This document shows positions 62,149 to 64,000 of a stretch of DNA of 64,000 nt, piece by piece. The translations under genes and the position numbers were made by a program. Below the pieces are notes generated by a model. The model made no database searches. It saw only the letters and a list, made by a program, of their open reading frames with translations, and had not been told where the DNA came from. Numbering within the stretch: the first letter of the stretch is position 1; each line of letters begins with the position of its first letter. Origin of the DNA: Deltaproteobacteria bacterium (GTDB lineage Bacteria; SAR324; JACQKK01); contig JAOUEW010000002.1 in assembly GCA_029858505.1 (NCBI GenBank), positions 540,851 to 604,850 on the forward strand, in the 5' to 3' direction.

Positions 62149-62187
62149 TTTAGGGCATAAAATAATTTGTTTATTTTATGCCCTAAA
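62149..62187. promoter_or_regulatory. 17-bp perfect inverted repeat between lipoprotein genes
   Basis: TTTAGGGCATAAAATAA (62149-62165) pairs fully with TTATTTTATGCCCTAAA (62171-62187) around a 5-nt loop. It lies between the stop of paralogue B (62243) and the start of paralogue A (62120). It has no T-run after it beyond the stem, so it may be an mRNA hairpin that ends or protects the first gene's message, or a binding site. Confidence 0.65.
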
Positions 62188-62242
62188 CAACGCCTTTAAA
62201 GGAACGGGCAAGAATACTCACCGAATTTCCTTACATCCATTC

Positions 62243-62845
62243 CTATCGTTCCCGGCGTTCAACGCGTTCACCCGTTTCTTCCAAGGTATAGCCACCTTGC
62301 CCATTGGGTTTTTCTACATAAAGCTGGGCAGAGCAAGTGTCCCTGACGTTTTTGGTTTTATACAACAGGACATACATTTTTTTTGCTTCTGGATGAAACT
62401 TGACTTTGGTGGGGCAAGAATCCGTGTGAATGATCGTCGTCCTCCCCACATTTTCGTTCCACACCTCCTCCAACGTAGCCCACAGGTAAATATTTTTTCC
62501 TGGCTTAATACGGATGACGTCCATCCTCAAGGGTTTCGAACGACCTTCAAAAGCATTTCCGAAGAAGGGGATATAAGACATCGCCCGTTTGAAACCGCTT
62601 CTTCCATCATCGTCATACGCCAGACCCAATTTTTCAGCTTCATCTGGTTGGTTGCTTAGCCGCACATATCCAGAGATTCGATCTCCCGAGATATCTCTAT
62701 CACCATAGGAAAAACGGACTTTCAGCAAGGCATAGGGTTCTGAATCTGCCGGAAATTGGTAGTAGGTTTCACATCCAACCAGTAACGCCGCCATACCAGT
62801 TAGGGCAACGCCCAAAAAAAGTTTTTTCAGAGATATCCTGTTCAT
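62243..62845 (-). CDS. Exported lipoprotein, paralogue B
   Basis: A 200-residue lipoprotein with lipobox LLVGC (residues 21-25) and a Tyr-rich start of the mature part. It shares with paralogue A the ALLKVRFSYGDRDISG block, GYVRLSNQ, KPGKNIYLWATLEE and the CPTKVKFHPEAKKMYVLLYK block with the same Cys-Pro/Cys-Ser positions. It is 28 residues longer, mainly through an insertion YDDDGRSGFKRAMSYIPFFG. Start ATG 62845 has GAGGAG 4 nt upstream. A tandem gene duplication is clear; function unknown. Confidence 0.75.
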   Translation of the reverse strand: MNRISLKKLFLGVALTGMAALLVGCETYYQFPADSEPYALLKVRFSYGDRDISGDRISGYVRLSNQPDEAEKLGLAYDDDGRSGFKRAMSYIPFFGNAFEGRSKPLRMDVIRIKPGKNIYLWATLEEVWNENVGRTTIIHTDSCPTKVKFHPEAKKMYVLLYKTKNVRDTCSAQLYVEKPNGQGGYTLEETGERVERRER

Positions 62846-62889
62846 ATGCTCCTCGTTTGTTTCGATGGATGTTCATGACCAAAGGATGA

Positions 62890-63084
62890 TCAACACTGAT
62901 CGCGACATTCATCCATTTTTTGGTGACATTTATCAAATTCCTGGTCTTTCGTTCCATTGATCATGCATTGATCGTGGGCACTGTCGCACCGGGCCTGACA
63001 AGGAGTTATTTTTGGCACAGAGCAACTAGACATCGCCATGGTCAGTCCAACCATGAAAAGGGCACTGGTTTTCCACCGGGTCAT
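62890..63084 (-). CDS. Tiny cysteine-rich lipoprotein
   Basis: A 64-residue protein from ATG 63084; longer frames add residues without a signal. The signal ends in SSC (Cys21 as lipid site, lipobox MSSC is weak). The mature part has six more cysteines at 29, 33, 40, 53, 60 and 64. The spacing CX3CX6C...CX6CX3C is mirror-symmetric, as in a helical hairpin held by three disulfides. It lies just upstream of the paralogue B start on the same strand, so the three may be one operon. I do not recognise the family. Confidence 0.55.
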   Translation of the reverse strand: MTRWKTSALFMVGLTMAMSSCSVPKITPCQARCDSAHDQCMINGTKDQEFDKCHQKMDECRDQC

Positions 63085-63360
63085 TGAACCCCCTTTTATG
63101 AATGGGTTTTTAGGAGAAAGACTGCGAACTACAGCGGGAGGAAAGCATCCTCTACAATTTTCACCTCCCCTTGTCCACACCACAAATTCATTACTAATTT
63201 TCTAGCGTAGTGTCAATCAGAATCCGGTTTTCATCTCAGAAAATCCGTTCCTATAAGCCCAAACTGAAAGAAAAAGGCTTGAAATATCATTTCTAGGCGA
63301 ATCAACAATGACTCATTAGAGAATGTTAAAAGGGATAAGAGATCGTTATTTTAGTGGCGT

Positions 63361-64000
63361 TTATGGTTGACTCCCTTCCTGGAGCGTAAACCTGTTTTTC
63401 AACCTTATGTTTGCCCCCCCATCCGCCTCAATTATCTTCAGAGCCAACGCAATTCGATTTTCGGCGTTCAGCCGCTGCCAGAAACCAGCCAGAATATCTT
63501 CCGGTCCCCCGTCCAAAGCCACCAGTTTGGGTCCCCCCTCAAAAGACGGCAGGGGGTTTCCGTCTCCCTGATAGGTAGTCACCATCCAGCCAAACCCCGG
63601 AACCAGTTGATCCACCTGAAAGAACCCTCGCATAGAACGTGAGGAGTCGAAGGGATCGGCCTTGATGACCATCAGTCTCCCTATTGCCTTCTTTACCCTG
63701 TTCCCTTCCAATCCAGGAGCTATTTGAATTTCACCCGCGATGCGTGGTGTCCAGTTGGGGCCGTCCGGCTCGTGAACGCGCCCGGCCAATGCTTCGGCAA
63801 ATCCCAACCCATGAGAAATGCCATCATGCAAGCTATCCGTATGGTCACCGTTGGTGACCAGATAGCGTCCCGGCAGTTCTCGCATGGCGGTGTAAATGAC
63901 GAGAGAGGGATCGGTGAGTTTGGCGGGGTCGGCAGCTCGTGTGCGCAGAACACCTCTCGGCTGGGCTTCCAGCACCCGGTTGCGGCTGTTGTCGCTGCGG
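63361..64000 (-). CDS. PurO-like IMP cyclohydrolase, 5' end cut by the window
   Basis: The frame is open to the window edge (RSDNSRNRVLEAQ at the end), so the N-terminus is missing. Visible motifs are the YLVTNGDHTDSL segment, the HGLGFAEALAGRVHEPDGPNWTPRI segment and GFGWMVTTYQGDGNPLPSF, all typical of the archaeal PurO family, which closes the ring in the last step of IMP synthesis (FAICAR to IMP). Bacteria usually use PurH. At least 213 residues are visible. The gene ends 177 bp from the lipoprotein cluster. Substrate assignment rests on family resemblance from memory. Confidence 0.65.
   Translation of the reverse strand, partial: RSDNSRNRVLEAQPRGVLRTRAADPAKLTDPSLVIYTAMRELPGRYLVTNGDHTDSLHDGISHGLGFAEALAGRVHEPDGPNWTPRIAGEIQIAPGLEGNRVKKAIGRLMVIKADPFDSSRSMRGFFQVDQLVPGFGWMVTTYQGDGNPLPSFEGGPKLVALDGGPEDILAGFWQRLNAENRIALALKIIEADGGANIRLKNRFTLQEGSQP

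Noticed and set aside
1-64000. CRISPR array, rRNA genes, prophage, toxin-antitoxin or defence island
   Set aside because: I looked for regularly spaced repeats, rRNA segments, phage structural genes and known defence modules on both strands and saw none.

Overview
This window reads as chromosome from a Gram-negative, free-living bacterium. The signs are Sec/DsbA-type and lipoprotein signal peptides, dTDP-sugar and polyprenyl-linked glycan genes, two Lon proteases, RNase R, a bEBP-type (sigma-54 family) activator and mostly single-copy housekeeping genes. Protein style (two Lon, a tandem ThyX-like protein, DUF2851, an Rsm22-like protein, a PurO-like protein) recalls deltaproteobacterial or other deep Gram-negative lineages. 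I cannot assign a class from sequence alone. Most genes are moderately GC-rich with many G and C runs, while several spacers of 300-830 bp are strikingly AT-rich.

Layout. 1-5.5 kb: translation genes (3' end of pheS, pheT, gatA) and a DHH phosphoesterase, followed by a small non-coding mobile element with near-perfect terminal repeats and a target duplication. 5.8-8.6 kb: unknown gene, then nfeD, slipin and a STAS protein, then tRNA-Ser(CGA). 8.9-14.4 kb: fatty acid hydroxylase with a G13 tract in its leader, a DUF3047 pair, a tandem ThyX-like protein, lipA, fxsA. 14.7-24.3 kb: rbgA-like GTPase, lon, GAF/HD-GYP protein, DsbA-like protein, an unknown degenerate HAD/kinase-like protein, a RluA-type pseudouridine synthase. 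24.3-26.1 kb: a tyrosine recombinase and lexA diverge from a 247-bp spacer that carries a 13-6-13 inverted repeat, a 16-bp perfect palindrome and two overlapping candidate promoters. This is the most interesting spot.

26.4-45.7 kb is mainly surface glycan: two WecE-type aminotransferases, rfbA, rfbB, a WbqC protein plus a broken second copy, an FAD protein, two methyltransferases, a GT2 glycosyltransferase, an SMR-type protein and a large membrane protein. RfbA, RfbB and WecE together predict dTDP-4-amino-4,6-dideoxygalactose. The stretch 36.9-41.2 kb is markedly AT-rich and probably acquired. Embedded housekeeping genes are nudF-like, a second lon, an IscA/ErpA-type protein, aroQ and ndk.

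45.9-64 kb: chorismate mutase, der, gltX, DUF2851 and Rsm22-like genes with overlapping stops and starts, a YggT protein, a GlnD-like protein lacking a recognisable HD domain and overlapped by a GAF/AAA+/Fis regulator, an HDAC-family protein, RNase R, two paralogous lipoproteins separated by a 17-bp perfect hairpin, a tiny cysteine-rich lipoprotein, and a PurO-like IMP cyclohydrolase cut by the window end. No rRNA, CRISPR array or intact insertion sequence was seen.
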